Shown here: positions 33,701-47,076 of the stretch, one piece after another
Layout of the letters: each line of letters starts with the position of its first letter
Numbering within the stretch: the stretch's first letter is position 1
Origin: Paraspadella gotoi
Taxonomy: Eukaryota > Chaetognatha
NCBI GenBank assembly: GCA_051294375.1
Contig: CM119268.1
Span: 23,086,256 to 23,150,255 of the forward strand
DNA: 64,000 nucleotides
Reading direction: 5' to 3'
Program-made: the position numbers and the translations under genes
The notes under the pieces: model-generated
The model's input: the letters and a program-made list of their open reading frames with translations, nothing else
Database searches by the model: none
What the model was told of the DNA's origin: nothing

Positions 33701-36700
33701 TTGGTGTCCATCAATTCCACATATCCTCCTCTCCTCACATCGAAAACGACTCCAGTACTCTAATCTTCTACTACCCTTCTCAATCTTCATTGCAACTAAG
33801 TCCTCTACGACGTAATACTGACGGAGTGCGGGTCTCTCGGCAAGTAAGAGGAAGTCAGTATAGTCCTCCCACTCAGGTCGCTCTCTCTCTCGGTCTTCTG
33901 ATGCACGAACGAAACGCTCAATTGGAAAGCGCTGTCAATTCATAGGAATTTTCTAGTTGGAATTCTCGGATGCTTTAGGTACAAGGATAAATTGGCCAAA
34001 GCGGAACAACTCTCTCTCTCGGTGAGAGTCTCGAATCGTCTCTTCTCTCTCAAGTCTTCTCAGATCCTCGTCTCGTCTCTCCAGTAACGCACGATCGAGG
34101 TATCCTCGGAGGGGCGAGACGGTCCGGCACACCGTACTGGCTCGGCTGTTGTGGTTTTTTTGTTAGTGTTTATTGTGTGTTGGGCTTTTGGTCCTCGCGT
34201 TGGTTGGTGGGGTGTGGTTTCGGTGTGTTTGTGTGGGTCAGTTTGGGGTTTGTGGATGTGTGTGGTTCGTGGGGGTTGGTGTGGTCCTATCGCTCTCGTG
34301 GGTTTTGGGTGTGGTGTTTGGTGCCGTTTGGTAGTGTCTCTCTGTCTCTCTCTCCTCTCGCTCTAAATCTAAATCAATAAAATTCGTATTAAAAACTTTA
34401 AAACTGGAACGATTAAACATCGTCCATAATATTTTAATTTTTTAATCCTTGTTTAAGCTGTAAAATTAACCATTTAACAAATTAAATATTTTTTTTTCAA
34501 AATACCTCTAAAAATTAAAACATTCCATCTAATTCTAAATCGTCGACTAAATTCCTTTTATCAAAAATGTTATTGGTGGTGTTTTGTTGTGTGAGCAATG
34601 TTAGAAAGAAGGATGAGAAAGAAGTTCTTCAAGAGAAGATTAGATATTTGAGCACTACTGTCTTTTTGTGTTTTCGTGTACGGGATTGTTGGTGGGTGGT
34701 GGGGCGGTTATGTTCGTGAGGTCTTGGGTTGGGTATGGTCGAAACTGACATGGGGTGAGTTAGATTGTGTTTAACTTGTGGCGGAGTCGTTCAGGTGTGT
34801 ACTTTGTTTCTTTGGGGTTCGGCTGGTGGTGTGGAGGGGTCGGATTCTGTGTTTGCGCGGCCCTTTGCCTTTGATACAGAATACAGAATACAGAATAAAT
34901 ACAATAAAATAAATACATGTACAAATATAACGATTGAACGATAAAGTTTGGGTTTCTCTCTGTAAGTGAGTTCGGACGGTCCGGGTTTGTGTTTTTTTTT
35001 CTTGGGTTTTTGGCGTTTGTGGCGTTTTGTTATCGCGGATTGTGTGGTTGGTTATCGGTATGGGTGTTGTGCCGTGTGGGAGTGTGGTCTGTCGCCCGTG
35101 GTGTCAGTTTTTATTTGCGACGGCTTGTCTCGTTTGTGTTGTGTCGATGTTTTGCAGGTGGTGTGTGCCGCGGTTAGGTAAACGGATGTAGAGGTGAGGT
35201 AGCTGATGTGGGTTTAAGTGGGTTGTGATGCGTTGTTATGTGTGAGTGTTGTTGTGTGAGTGAGGTGTGGATGTTGTGCGCTTCGTAGGTGGACTCAAAT
35301 GATTCTTGAACTTATTTTCGAGAGAGTGGAGTTGGTCTGGAGGATGGTGCTCGGGAGGCGAGAGAGAGAGTGTATATCGCGAGGAGTGTGAGTGTGTTCG
35401 ACGCGCGAGTTGTGCAGAGTGTGAGGGGTGCGGATGAAGAGAGTTGTGATATGTATTGTCTCGTTATGAGTGTGAATGGTTGTTAGAGAGAGAGTGAGTG
35501 TGTGCGTGTCCGAGCGAGAGGATACGATCTGCTGAGCGAGTTGTGAGTGCGTACATGGCAGCTTGGGGCCGTTGATGGTGGCTGAGGATGGTTTTAGTGC
35601 TTGGGTTGGTTGGTGGGTTGCGATTCTGAGTGCGTAGGTTGTGGTTTTTAGTGACGTGTTTAGGGTGTCTATTGTTTTGTGCGTGTGGGGGTTGCGTGAT
35701 GTGTGTAGGTGTCGAGTGTGTGTCGCGGTGGGATCTGTTTGTAGTGGTGGACGCGAGGTGTGCGGGGCTGGGTGGTCGGCGTTGGAGAGCGAGAGTCGTT
35801 GGGTTGATGGCGATGGTTTGAGTGGTAATCACGGAGTCACGTTGAGTGCGCGGGGTGTGGTATGTTGGTTTTGTTGGGTGCGCGTTAGTGTGATTCTTGG
35901 TGGGTGTTGGGGGTGGTGGTCGTCGGGTTTTGGTTGCGCCGCGTGGCTACGTGTTTGCTGTGTGCGTGATCAGTTGATTTTTGCCGCGGGTTTGTGGTTG
36001 CACGTGCGTGTGAGTGTCCGATGCGGTGGTTGCTCCAGGGAAGTTCTAACAGCCCTAGCGGGAAAATGACAGTTGTTTGGGCGCTGTTTCGGGTTGGCTG
36101 TGCGTGGTTGTGCAGTCAGAGAGTTGGCGTGGGCGGAGTCGGTGTTGGGTGTGGGTTTTGGAGTGGTCGTGGAGGTGTGTGCGGAGATGTTGCGCCGTGG
36201 TGTGGTGTGTGGTTTGGTTGTGCGGGTGGGGTGGTTTGGTTTGTCGTGTCGGTGTGGCTGGGGTGTGGTTGTGGGCGTGGTGTCGGTGCTTGGTGGTTGC
36301 GAGTGGTTAGTGGCGTAGATAGAGGGAGCGTGTGGGTGGTGGGGTTGGTGTGTGTAGTGGTGGTTGAGATAACTTTTGTCTGACAGACCTGCACAAACAA
36401 TTCTAAACCAGGAACTTTCTGGCTTCCAATTAAGGATCTAGCTTGCTCTAACTCCAACCTAGCCTGCCTCACTAAAGACCATACTTACTCTAACTCAAGG
36501 GATTGATTGATTGGCGGTTCGTTGGTAGTTTGGTTCGGTGAGGCGTGGTGAGCGGGTTAAAGAACCGTGGTCAGCGTTGGTGGTGCTGCGGTGTGTCGTC
36601 ACGGTGCGGGTAGGTGGGAGGAGTGGTCGCGTGCCGACGAACTCCGTCCCGTGGCGTGGTTGGAGGTGTCGTGAGCTGCTGTGTTTGTTTGTTGGGGGGT

Positions 36701-37030
36701 GTTGTGGTGGGGGGGGGGGTGGGTTGGGGGCGTGTGGGTTGTTGGTGTGTAGGTGTTGTTGGTGTGTGTTCGCGTTGGTGCGTTTTGGGCGTGCGTGGCG
36801 GTGCGGTGCGGTTGTTGGGGCCTGTTGGTTCCGTGAGTCTGTGATGTGACGTTGGTGTTGGACATTTGTGTGGCGTGGTGTGTTGGCGTGGGTTTTACTG
36901 TGTTGTGTGGGCGGGTGCTTGGGTGTTCTGGTGCGTGCTAGATGAGTGGGTTGGTTGCGGCGTGTGCTGAGCTCGGGTGCGGTGTTTTGGGTCTGTTTTG
37001 GTTGTGTGTGTACTTTGTGGTGTGTTATGG
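30760..37030. other. GT-rich segments interrupting version B
   Basis: Same sequence as the GT-rich segments of version A at a constant offset of 11680. It holds no recognisable gene; the islands between segments correspond to 40540-42850 of version C. Confidence 0.7.
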
Positions 37031-38785
37031 GGCACAACCATCATCCTGCGGGTCAAACCCATCGACGTCTTGACCTTACCCAATCAACTTTTTGTGGTGG
37101 AGGAAGGATCCGACTCGCCAGAAATCTTCTCCTTAGACTTACCTCACGGTTATCACGCGGTGAAACGAATTTATCGGAAAATCATTCACGTCTCGATTCG
37201 GAAATTATTTCCAATTGTGATTTGTATAAAAATCGATTGTGAAAAATCATTCACGTTTAATTCATCTTCTTTTTCATCAAAATTGTGACTTCGTGGAACA
37301 AATTTCACTCGAGTGTCGCCCTAACTGTGACTCTATCCGAGTCACTTCAAGCAGACGGATCAATCTCGCCGAGATTCACAGGAAACGACCGGACGATAGA
37401 ACCCAACAATAAAATCAACGTTCGACCCAAATCTCTCTCCTCAATTCCTTCTCTTCTTCCATCGCTGATCCACATCCTGGAACCACGCCTGATCGCCGGG
37501 AGCCTTCGCGACCAATTCCGGCAAATCAGCTTCGTCGACGCCCTCCTCGAATCGCTTTGCATCGCCGAGTCTTTGGAAGGCGATTCACTTCCTTCGAGTC
37601 TTCCGTCAGAGTCGAGTTTGAGTTTTAAATCAAAGGAGAATCGTCCGATCGATTCGTCGGAGTTCAGAAGTGATTTCGTTTGAAGGAAGATTAGATCGAT
37701 CGTCGGCCGACGTTGGCTTCGATTGTCGACGTCGCTGAAGACGGGGTCTGCCTGTCAGATCCTAGTAGAGGCATCAAGGTGGGAGCGATGATTATTTGCT
37801 TGATATTGAAAGCTTGGAAGGTCCTGATTATGTTGTGTGTCATTGGTCCGGTGGGAGATTAGTTTGTGTTTGCGTGTTTCTGTTGTTGGTATTTTTTTTG
37901 CTTTAACTCACCATCGCGCAGTCGAAAGTCAGAAGTCATTATATATATATATTAATATAATTGAATGAATGAATATTTTTGATTGTGTTGAACCAATTTC
38001 ATTGGAAGCAAAAGAAAGATGCAATAGTGAAAAGGTTAGGAAAATGTTGACATGGGTCAGAATTGTAGGTTAATTTCAATTGTATTGGTTAAATACATTT
38101 TTTTTCAGGTATATATAAGAAATGTGTGTACAACCAATATAAATTATCCATTATTTCATAAATATAAGCTATCTTGCCCCTGACTTTGGACAGGCTTTGG
38201 TGGTTTAAGGCCTCCATCAGATAATTACATAATTACATAATTACATAGCAGGTCCTGCAGAGCTTTTAATCAAGATCTTCTCAAATGTGTTTAATTCATA
38301 TTATTCGCGACCTCCCAAAGAAATAAATAAGAAGGTTGTTATACATTCTAAGCAACATGAAATTAATTTATTGCATACAGAATAAGAATTTTCTTTTATC
38401 TTATTTTCAGAAGAAATTCGCAAATTTCCAACTTTCCCTTTCAGACTCCGGCGGATCCTCAAACGCGCCGCCAGCGTTCTCCCGCCGCCGCCGACGCTGC
38501 AGCGGCGAAGGCCCCAAGAATGCGTCGACGCGCCCCTGGCGACGAAACGACGACGACGGCCGACGATGACGACGACGACGAAGCAACCGCGACCGGAAAA
38601 CGCTCTCCGCTCCGGCCACGCCCCTCGCCGTGGCGCCGCTAACGCCAGGGCTGCGTCGCTCGCCCACTGCAGCGGGGCGGCGGGCGGCGTCGCCCGGCGT
38701 CGTGGGACTAAAAATCCGGCGTCAAATCTCCGCCTGGATTCTTCGTCAATGTTCGGTGGGAGAAGATTCGAATGATAGCTTTCCG

Positions 38786-39410
38786 GATGAACAGGAGGGT
38801 TCGGAGGGAGGTGGGGGAGGGGGAGAGAGGAGGAATGAGAAGGGGAGGGTGAGAGGGGGAGTGGGGGAAGGAAGATGGGGAAGGAGGAGGAGGGAGAGGG
38901 AGTTAGGGAGGGAGTGAGGGAAGAAGGGGAGAGGGCGAAGGGGAAAGGGAGGAGAGAGGGGAGAAGGGGAAGAGGGAGAAGGGGGAGGAGAGAAGGAGAG
39001 AGGGGTAGAGGGTAGGAGGAGAGGGGGAGGGGAAGAGGGGGAAGGAAAGGAGGGGGAGGGAGAAGGGAAGGGAGAAGAAGGGGAGGTGGGGAGAAGGAGG
39101 GGTAGAGGGTAGGAGGAGAGGGGGAGGGAAGGGGGAAGGAAAGAGGGGGAGGGAGAAGGGAAGGGGAAGAAAGGGAGAGGGGAGGGAGAAGGGTAGGGAG
39201 AGAGGGAGGGGTAGAGGGTAGGAGGAGAGGGGGAGGGGAGAGGAGAAGAAAGGGGGAGAAGAGGGAGAGGGGGAATGGGAGAGGGAGAAGGGGGGGGAGG
39301 GGTAGAGGTAGGATGGAGAGGGGGAGGAGGGGGAGGAGAAAGGGAAAGGGACAAGAAGGGGGGAGAAGGGGAGTGAGGGAGGAAGAGAGGGGCAAGGAGA
39401 GGATTAAAAG
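38786..39410. repeat. Polypurine minisatellite (version B)
   Basis: Near-identical to 27116-27725; almost pure A/G with a recurring GGGTAGAGGGTAGGAGGAGA core. Confidence 0.85.
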
Positions 39411-39915
39411 AGAGGTATAGAAAAAATTATCAAAGTTTAATTATTGAATTAAAATTAAGAGATGCCGAAAATTATTTTATTCGTTCGGGTAGTTAGAATA
39501 GTCTTTTTATAGTTCAACATCTGTGGTTGTTTGAAAATAGACATGTTTCGATTAAAATATGATTATTGGAAATTCTTATGTACTACCCCTGTGCTTGGCA
39601 TGCAAGAAAAAAGATTGGAAAGATCCTAAAGATGTTTTTTTCCAGATTGGTCCAGATGCCAAAACTGTATAACTTTTTTTCAGGTTTCCGGAAGCAGCCG
39701 GCGACAACCGGAATTCCGATGGACTGAAGAAAATGAGGATGAGAAACTCGCGCCGGTTTTTTTCTCGTTCCAATTTGACAGTCGAAAAGGAATTCACAGG
39801 AAGGAAGGTGAGAGAGGAGCACGAGGGAAGAGGTAAGAGAGGGAGGGGTAGGAAGGAAGGGAAGAGAGGAGAGGAAGAGAGGGAAGGAAAAGGAGAGAGA
39901 AGGGAGAAAGAGAAA

Positions 39916-39940
39916 NNNNNNNNNNNNNNNNNNNNNNNNN
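39916..39940. other. Assembly gap (25 N)
   Basis: Exactly 25 N, separating version B from version C of the same locus. Confidence 0.99.
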
Positions 39941-40316
39941 CTCTCTCTCTCTCTCTCTCTCTCCTAAAATGGATGAAGGGGCATCGACCTTTTAATTGCA
40001 GAGATATTTACGTAAGTTAATAAATTTAAATTTATAAACATGATTTTTTACTTTCATTGTTTAATCTTTCGGTCTGTTATGAAATTGGTACAACCAATAT
40101 AAAAATTATTCTTTCATTCATTATGTTACGCTTTACTAAACAAGTTCTTTATTTGTGAAGACTCACAATACAAGAGTCGAAACATGTCCGATTAATTGTC
40201 GTTGTTGCCTCACTTTTTTTTCCTAAATTCGAAACGCAACGAAAAGAGAATTAAAACACAGTTTCTACCAATCAAACAAATCAAATATTTAAAAATTAAC
40301 ACTTTCTTTCTCTCAC

Positions 40317-40338
40317 TTTCTTTTTTTCTTTCTTTTTT

Positions 40339-40414
<76 letters not shown>

Positions 40415-40420
40415 TTTTCT
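40317..40420. repeat. (TTTC)n microsatellite
   Basis: About 100 bases of TTTC units. A second (TTTC)n run lies at 40873-40935. Confidence 0.9.
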
Positions 40421-40710
40421 TTTTTCTTTCTTTTTTTTTCTTTCTTTCACTTTCTTTCACTTTCTTTCACTTACCAAAATTTCTCTCTATCACCCATAAT
40501 CATACATATCATGCTATCATTCATACAAACGTTCATTCACACGTTCGTTTAAGATTTGCAGGTGCAAACAGTCATCTCAACGTACTGGCGGATGCAGTAT
40601 TTCCAAGGTACAGATGCACTTGGCGATGCTTTGCACCCGAACTTTCGGTCCCAAAGGAAGAAGACGGATTTTTCCCTTGAAGCTACGAAACCAGCGCACA
40701 TAAGAATTCC

Positions 40711-40716
40711 ACTATC

Positions 40717-40784
<68 letters not shown>
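40711..40784. repeat. (CT)n microsatellite
   Basis: CT run of about 74 bases. Confidence 0.9.
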
Positions 40785-40788
<4 letters not shown>

Positions 40789-40873
40789 AGCCTGAATTTT
40801 GCTTTTTCTCTTTCTCTCTCTCTGTCATTCTCTTTTTCTGTTCTGTCTGTCTTTCTTTCGTTCATTATTTATT

Positions 40874-40936
<63 letters not shown>

Positions 40937-41149
40937 CTCTATTCTTCAGTTTTCGTTTCTTTTCTTTTTTTTCTTTTCCGTCTTTCTTTTTTCATTCATT
41001 TTTTCTCCATTCATATTTTTTCCTTTTTTGCTCTCACTCTCTCGCTCTCTGTCTCGCTCTCACTCTTTCTTGCTTCACGCGCATTGAGAATTTCCTTCAC
41101 GGAAGCGTCGTTCCCTCTCCCTCGTCTCGAACCCTCAAGCTCCAGATTT

Positions 41150-41300
41150 CATCCAATCAGAAAACGACTTTTCTTTTTATTGACCAATAGAAACGCTTAG
41201 ATTTTCATTTTAAGCGATCTCTGATTGGGCATCGTAGAGAAATAAACGACGCTGATTGGCTAAAGTTACGAGTAAGCGTCCCGCGTCGCGCGCCCGGTGA
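41150..41300 (+). promoter_or_regulatory. Cluster of four CCAAT boxes, putative promoter
   Basis: CCAAT at 41153 and 41184 on the plus strand, and ATTGG at 41224 and 41255 (the same box inverted), are spaced 31, 40 and 31 bp. A CpG-rich stretch follows (GTCCCGCGTCGCGCGCCCGG, 41278-41297). NF-Y-dependent animal promoters often carry several CCAAT boxes about 31-33 bp apart. An ATG at 41424 opens MHERPSLISASFMEFSS, a possible but unproven first exon. The next supported exon is at 42183. Versions A and B keep only parts of the cluster. Confidence 0.5.
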
Positions 41301-41325
41301 ACGAAGCATTGACGCTTCCACTAGG

Positions 41326-41427
<102 letters not shown>

Positions 41428-41527
41428 ACGAACGACCTTCATTGATAAGCGCTTCATTCATGGAATTTTCTAGTTGGAATTCTCTGCTTTGCGTACAGGA
41501 AAATTCCAAAGCGGACACACTCTCTCT

Positions 41528-41590
<63 letters not shown>

Positions 41591-42182
41591 GCTCTAACTC
41601 TATCAAATAAATTCGTATAAAAAACTTTAAAACTGGACGATTAACATCGTCCATAATATTTATTTTTAATCCTTGTTAAGCTTTAAAATTAACCATTTTA
41701 AACAAATTAATATTTTTTTTTCAAAATACCTCTAAAATAAACATTTATCTATTCTAAAATCGTGAACTAAATTCCTTTTATCAATGGTTATTTTTTAATT
41801 TAGAAAGAATTAGAAAGAATCTTCAAGAGAAAAATTAGATATTTTAAGAATCTTTAAATAAAATCAGTTTATAAACTGACTAAATTTACTGCAGTTCAGT
41901 TTACTCTTGTCTTTGGTCTAACGTCCGGCCTTCTGCTTTGATACAAATACAAATACAAATAAATACAATATAAATAAATACATGTACAAATAACGATTGA
42001 ACGATAAAGTTGGTTTCTCTGTAAGTGAGTTCGGACGGTCGGTCCGTCCGTCCATTAGTCTGTCCGTCCATTAGTCTGTCCGTCAGTTCATCCTTGTAAC
42101 ATAAGAAATTAATTATCTATTTATTTTATACTTGTATAATCGCTTGTATGACTCAAACTTTTTATTCTTAATCTTATCTCAG

Positions 42183-45100
42183 AAAGAGTGATTCGAATTC
42201 CAAAACCAAAAATAAACCAAATCGTGATTTTCACGACGATTTTCAAGTTATGCAGAAAAGTGAAGAATCTGAAGGAGAAAAAATATGTTCTTCCAGCAAG
42301 ACGACTCACAGTTTATCACAAATCACGGATCAAGATTTATCACCTATCACCATTCGAGGATCATCACTTATAACCCAATCATCGGCGAAAACCGATCATG
42401 GATTATCACGGATCACGGATCACGGACTTGTCACGAATACTCCGTCACTCGTCACAGACCGTTCACCGAACCATTGCTCCAGGGAAGTTCTCACAAGCCC
42501 TAGCGGGAATACAGCCTGCTCCAGTCAGAATCCCTGTTTGACTCAATGCTTTCGGTTTCGCTCCAACAAAGACCAAACTTTTTCTGACCAGGACCGCAAA
42601 CAATCTAACCAGGAACTTTCTGGCTCCATTAAGGATCTAGCTTGCTCTAACCCCAACCTAGCCTGCTGCACTAAAGACCTACTCTACTCTACTCAAGAAC
42701 AACTCTACACCACTAAAGACCCACTCTGCTCCACCAAAGATGCCCCGACGACTCCGTCCCCCGTCACCTCCTCCTCCTCCTCCTCCTCTGCTGGATTTCG
42801 TTTCGCTCCTCAAAGTCCTCACTCTGGCGACTTTGTTACTCACCATCATCCTGCGGGTCAAACCCATCGACGTCTTGACTTACCTCAATCAACTTTTGTG
42901 GTGAGGAAGGATCCGACTCGCAGAAATCTCTCCTTAGACTTACCTCACGGTTATCACGCGCGTGAAACGAATTTATCGGAAAATCATTCACGTCTCGATT
43001 CGGAAAATTATTCCAATTGTGATTTGTATAAAAAATCGATTGTGAAAAATCATTCACGTTTAAATTCATCTTCTTTTCATCAAAATTGTGACTTCGTGGA
43101 ACAAATTTCACTCGAGTGTCGCCCTAACTGTGACTCTATCCGAGTCACTTCACAGACGGATCAATCTCGCCGAGATTCACAGAAACGACCGGACGATAGA
43201 CCCAACAATAAAATCAACGTTCGACCCAAATCTCTCTCCCTCAATTCCTTCTCTTCTTCCATCGCTGATCCACATCCTGGAACCACGCCTGATCGCCGGG
43301 AGCCTTCGACGACCAATTCCGGCAAATCAGCTTCGTCGACGCCCGTCCTCGAATCGCTTTGCATCGCCGAGTCTTTGGAAGGCGATTCACTTCCTTCGAG
43401 TCTTCCGTCAGAGTCGAGTTTGAGTTTTAAATCAAAGGGAGAATCGTCGATCGATTCGTCGGAGTTCAGAAGTGATTCGTTTGAAGGAAGATTAGATCGA
43501 TCGTCGGCCGACGTTGGCATTCGATCTGTCGACGTCGCTGAAGACGGGTCTGCCTGTCAGATCTCTAGTAGAGGCAGTCAAGGTGGGAGGCGATGATTAT
43601 TTGCTTGATATTTGAAAGCTTGGAAGGTCCTGTTATGTTAGCGTATTCTAAATTTTGCTTTAACTCACCATCGCCAGTCGAAAGTCAGAAGTCATTATAT
43701 ATAATATATTTATATATTGAATGAATGAATATTTTTTGATTGGTTGAACCAATTTCATTGGAAGCAAAAGAAAGATGCAATAGTGAAAAGGTTAGGAAAA
43801 AATGTTGACATGGGTCAGAATTGTAGGTTAATTTCATTGTATTTGTTAAATACATTTTTTTGCAGGTATATATAAAATTGGTACAACCAATATAAAAATT
43901 ATCCATTCATTTAATATATAAGCTATCTTGCCCCTGACTTTGGACAGGCTTTGGTGGTTTAAGGCCTCCATCAAGATAATTACATAATTACATAATTACA
44001 TAGCAGGTCCCTGCAAGCTTTTAATCAAGACTTTCTCATGTTTTATTACATATTTCGACCTCCCAAAGAATAAATAAGAAGGTTGTTATACATTCTAAGC
44101 AACATGAAATTATTTATTGCATACAGAATAAGAATTTTCTTTTATCTTATTTTCAGAAGAAATTCGCAAATTTCCACTTTCCCTTTCAGACTCCGGTCGG
44201 ATCCTCAAACGCGCCGCCAGCGTCTCCGCCGCCGCCGACGCTGCAGCGGCGAAGGCCCCAAGAATGACGTCGACGCGCCCCTGGGCGACGACGACGACGA
44301 CGGCGACGATGACGACGACGACGAAGCAACCGCGACCGGAAACGCTCTCCGCTCCGGCCACGCCCCTCGCCGTGGCGCCGCTAACGCCAGGGCTGCGTCG
44401 CTCGCCCACTGCAGCGGGGGCGGCGGCGGCGTCGCCCGGCGTCGTGGGACTAAAATCCGGCGTCAAATCTCCGCCCTGGATTCTTCGTCAATGTTCGGTG
44501 GGAGAAGATTCGAATGATAGCTTTCCGGATGATCAGGAGCGTTCGGAGGGAGGTGGGGAAGGGAAAGAAGGGGAGGGGTGAGAGGGAGTGGTGGGAGGAA
44601 GATGGGCGAAAGGAGAGAGAGGTACGATGGAGTGTTAAGGGAGGGATGAGGGAGAAGGGAGAGAAGGGCGAGAGTGGAAGGGGAGAAGGGGAAGGGAAAG
44701 GGGAGAGGGAGAAAGGGAGGGAGAGAAGGAGAGAGGGGTAGAGGGTAGGAGGAGAGGGGGAGGGGAAGAGGGGGAAGGAAAAGGAGGGGCAGGGAGAAAG
44801 GGAAGGGGGAAAGGGGAGGAGGGAGAGTGGGAGAGGGTAAGGGAGGAGAGGGGGAAGGGGTGAGAGGGGAGGAAAGAGGGGGAGGAGTTAAAGGAATGGG
44901 GGAGAAGAGGAGGGGAGAAGGGGGAGGGAGGGAAGGGTAGGAAGAGAGGGATGGGGTAGGATGGTAGGAGGAGAGCGGGGAGGGGAGAGGGGGAAGGAGA
45001 AGGGGGGTGGTAGAAAGGGAAGGGGGTGAAGGGGAGAGGGAAGCGGGGCAGGAGAGAAGGGAGAAGTAGGGTGAAGAGGGAGGGTAGAGGGTAGGAGGAA

Positions 45101-46098
45101 GAGGGGGAGGGGAAGAGGGGGAAGGAAGAGGGGGAGGGAGAAGGGAAGGGGGGAGAAGGGGAGAGGGGGGAAGGGAGAAGGGTAGGGGAGAGGGAGGGGT
45201 AGAGGGTAGGAGGGAGAGAGGGGGAGGGGGAGAGGAGGAAGGAAGAGAGGGGGAGGGAGAAGGGAAGGGGGAGAAGGGAGAGGGAGAGAGGGGAGGGAGA
45301 GGGTAGGGAGAGAGGGAGGGGTAGAGGGTATAGGAGGAGAGGGGGGAGGGGGAGAGGAGGAAGGAAAGAGGGGGGGAGGGAGAAGGGGAAGGGGGAGAAG
45401 GGGAGGAGGGGGGAGGGAGAAGGGTAGGGAGAGAGGGAGGGGTAGAAGGGAGGAGGAAGGGGGGAGGGGAGAGGGAGGAAGGAAAGTAGCGGGGGGGAGG
45501 GGAGAGATAGGGAGAGGGGGGAGGGAGAAGGTGGAGAAGAGAAGAGGAGGGGGAGAGGGAAAGAGGGGAGGGAGGGGAACGAGGGAGATGAGAAGGGGAG
45601 AGGAGGCAGGGAAGGAGGAGGGAGAAGGAGGGGAGAGGTGTGAGTAGGGGAGGGAGGGGGCAGGAAGTGGGGAGAGCGGCAAGTGGAGGGAGAAGACAGG
45701 GCAAGGAGAGGATTAAAAGAGATATGTAAAAAAATAATTCAAAATTAATATTTGAATTAAAATTAAGAGATGCGAAAATTATTTATTGTCGGGTATTAAG
45801 AATAGTTTTTTTAGTTCCACATCTGTGGTTTTTGAAATACTATGTGTTCGATAAATATGATTAATTTGGAAATTCTATGACTCCCCGTGCTTGGATCAAG
45901 AATAAAAAATTGGAGAAGATCCTAAACTGTAATTTTTTTCCAGATTGGTTCCAGATGCCAAAACTGGTATAACTTTTTCCAGGTCCCGGAAAGCAGGGCG
46001 ACGCGAATTTCGATGGACTGAAGAAAAATGGATGAGAAACGGCGCGGTTCTCCGGTTTTTTTCTCGAATGAACTCGAAAAGGAATTCCAGAGAGGAAG
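42183..46098 (+). CDS. Serine-rich N-terminal exons, probably of the KIM phosphatase gene
   Basis: Exon 42183-43582 has a strong acceptor (CTTATCTCAG) and about 467 open codons rich in Ser, Thr, Asp and Asn, with short repeats such as KDPLCSTKD and ITDHGL, and a donor CAAG/GTGGGA in phase 1. Exon 44157-44552 (acceptor TTATTTTCAG) continues in phase with EEIRKFPLSLSDSGRILKRA, an Ala/Thr-rich middle, and GEDSNDSFPDDQERSEG before GGAG/GTGGGG. A short exon follows at 45983-46098, carrying a 2-nt deletion relative to its copy at 28016. No signal peptide, membrane segment or known domain is seen. The strand and the phase-0 junction fit continuation into the phosphatase exons at 47077, but splicing is inferred. 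Confidence 0.6.
44545..45716. repeat. 1.2-kb polypurine minisatellite in an intron
   Basis: Nearly pure A/G on the plus strand. GGGTAGAGGGTAGGAGGAGA-like cores recur about every 105-125 bp (for example near 44728, 45092, 45196 and 45320), with (G)3-5 runs between. Purine-rich sequence resumes at 46100-46910. Such tracts can form triplex or G-quadruplex structures in principle. Confidence 0.85.
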
Positions 46099-46099
46099 G

Positions 46100-46915
46100 T
46101 GAGAGGGTGAGGGGAGGGAGAGAGAGGGATGGGGAGGGAGGGAAGAATAGGGGAGAGAAGGGAGGAGAGGGAGAAGAAGAGAGGGAAGGAGAGAGTGGAG
46201 GAGGAGGAGAGGGTAGCGAGGAAGGGAGGAGGGAAGGGTGGAAGAGAGGGAGGGAGGGGGAGAGTGAGGAGAGCGAGGAATTGAAGCAGAGTGAAAAAGG
46301 GAAGGAAAGGGAGGAAAGGAGGGAGAGAGTGAGGGGAGGAAAGGGCGAGAGAAGGGAGAGAGGAGAAGGGGAAAGGGGAGAAGGGAAAGGGGAGGAGGAA
46401 GGGATGAAGGAGGGGAGAGGAAGGAGAGGGGTGGAGGAGAGAGAGAGAAAGAGGAGAGGGCGGAAGGGAGTAGAGAGGAGGAGAGGGAGAAGGAACGTGG
46501 AGGCAAGAGGAAATGGAGGGGAAAGGAAGGAAGAGGGGAGGGGCAGGGAGGAAGGGAGTAAGAGAGGAAGTAGATAGAGAAGGGAGAAATGAAGAGGAGG
46601 AAGGGAGAAGAGTAAGAGTGAGGGACGGAAGTGAGAAAGTGGAGGGAGGTGAGGTAAAGAGCAGAGGGGATAAGGGAGGAAGGGGAGTAAGGGAGAAGAA
46701 AGAAGAGGGACGGGCGAGAAGTGAGGAGGGAGGGAGGTAAGAAGTGATGGGGAAGGTGAGAAGGAGGATGGAAGGAGAATAGAGAGGGGAGGGAGTAAAA
46801 GGGAGGAAGAAGAGGAGGGAGGGGCAGGGAGGAAGGTGAGAGAGGGAGGGGAGAGAGGAGAGAGGAAGCAGGGGAGGAAAAGGGTGGAAGAGAGGGAGGA
46901 AACGGGTACTAATCT
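46100..46915. repeat. Purine-rich tract, less regular
   Basis: About 800 bases dominated by GGGAGGAAGGGAGAG with occasional T/C. No coding exon is visible; the open frames rich in G/E/R are compositional. Confidence 0.75.
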
Positions 46916-47076
46916 AGAGAAAAATCAGAAATAAGAAAACTAGAAAAACTTTGTTATGAGGTCGCCATTAACAATATATTTACCATCAATAATACACAAT
47001 AAAAAAAAATGAATTTCTCTCTTTATCTCTCTCTCTCTCTCTCTCACCTCTTCCCTTTCGCTCCTCGTCTCAAGAG

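Larger units (their letters stand above)
28304..39915. repeat. Version B of the triplicated locus
   Basis: Parallels version A from its start to the second 25-N gap. The first part (28304-30130) is cleaner than A: it has fewer one-base insertions and keeps a short open frame at 29051. The 30133-37057 segment reads as identical to A. The remainder again parallels A and C with scattered indels. Confidence 0.75.
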
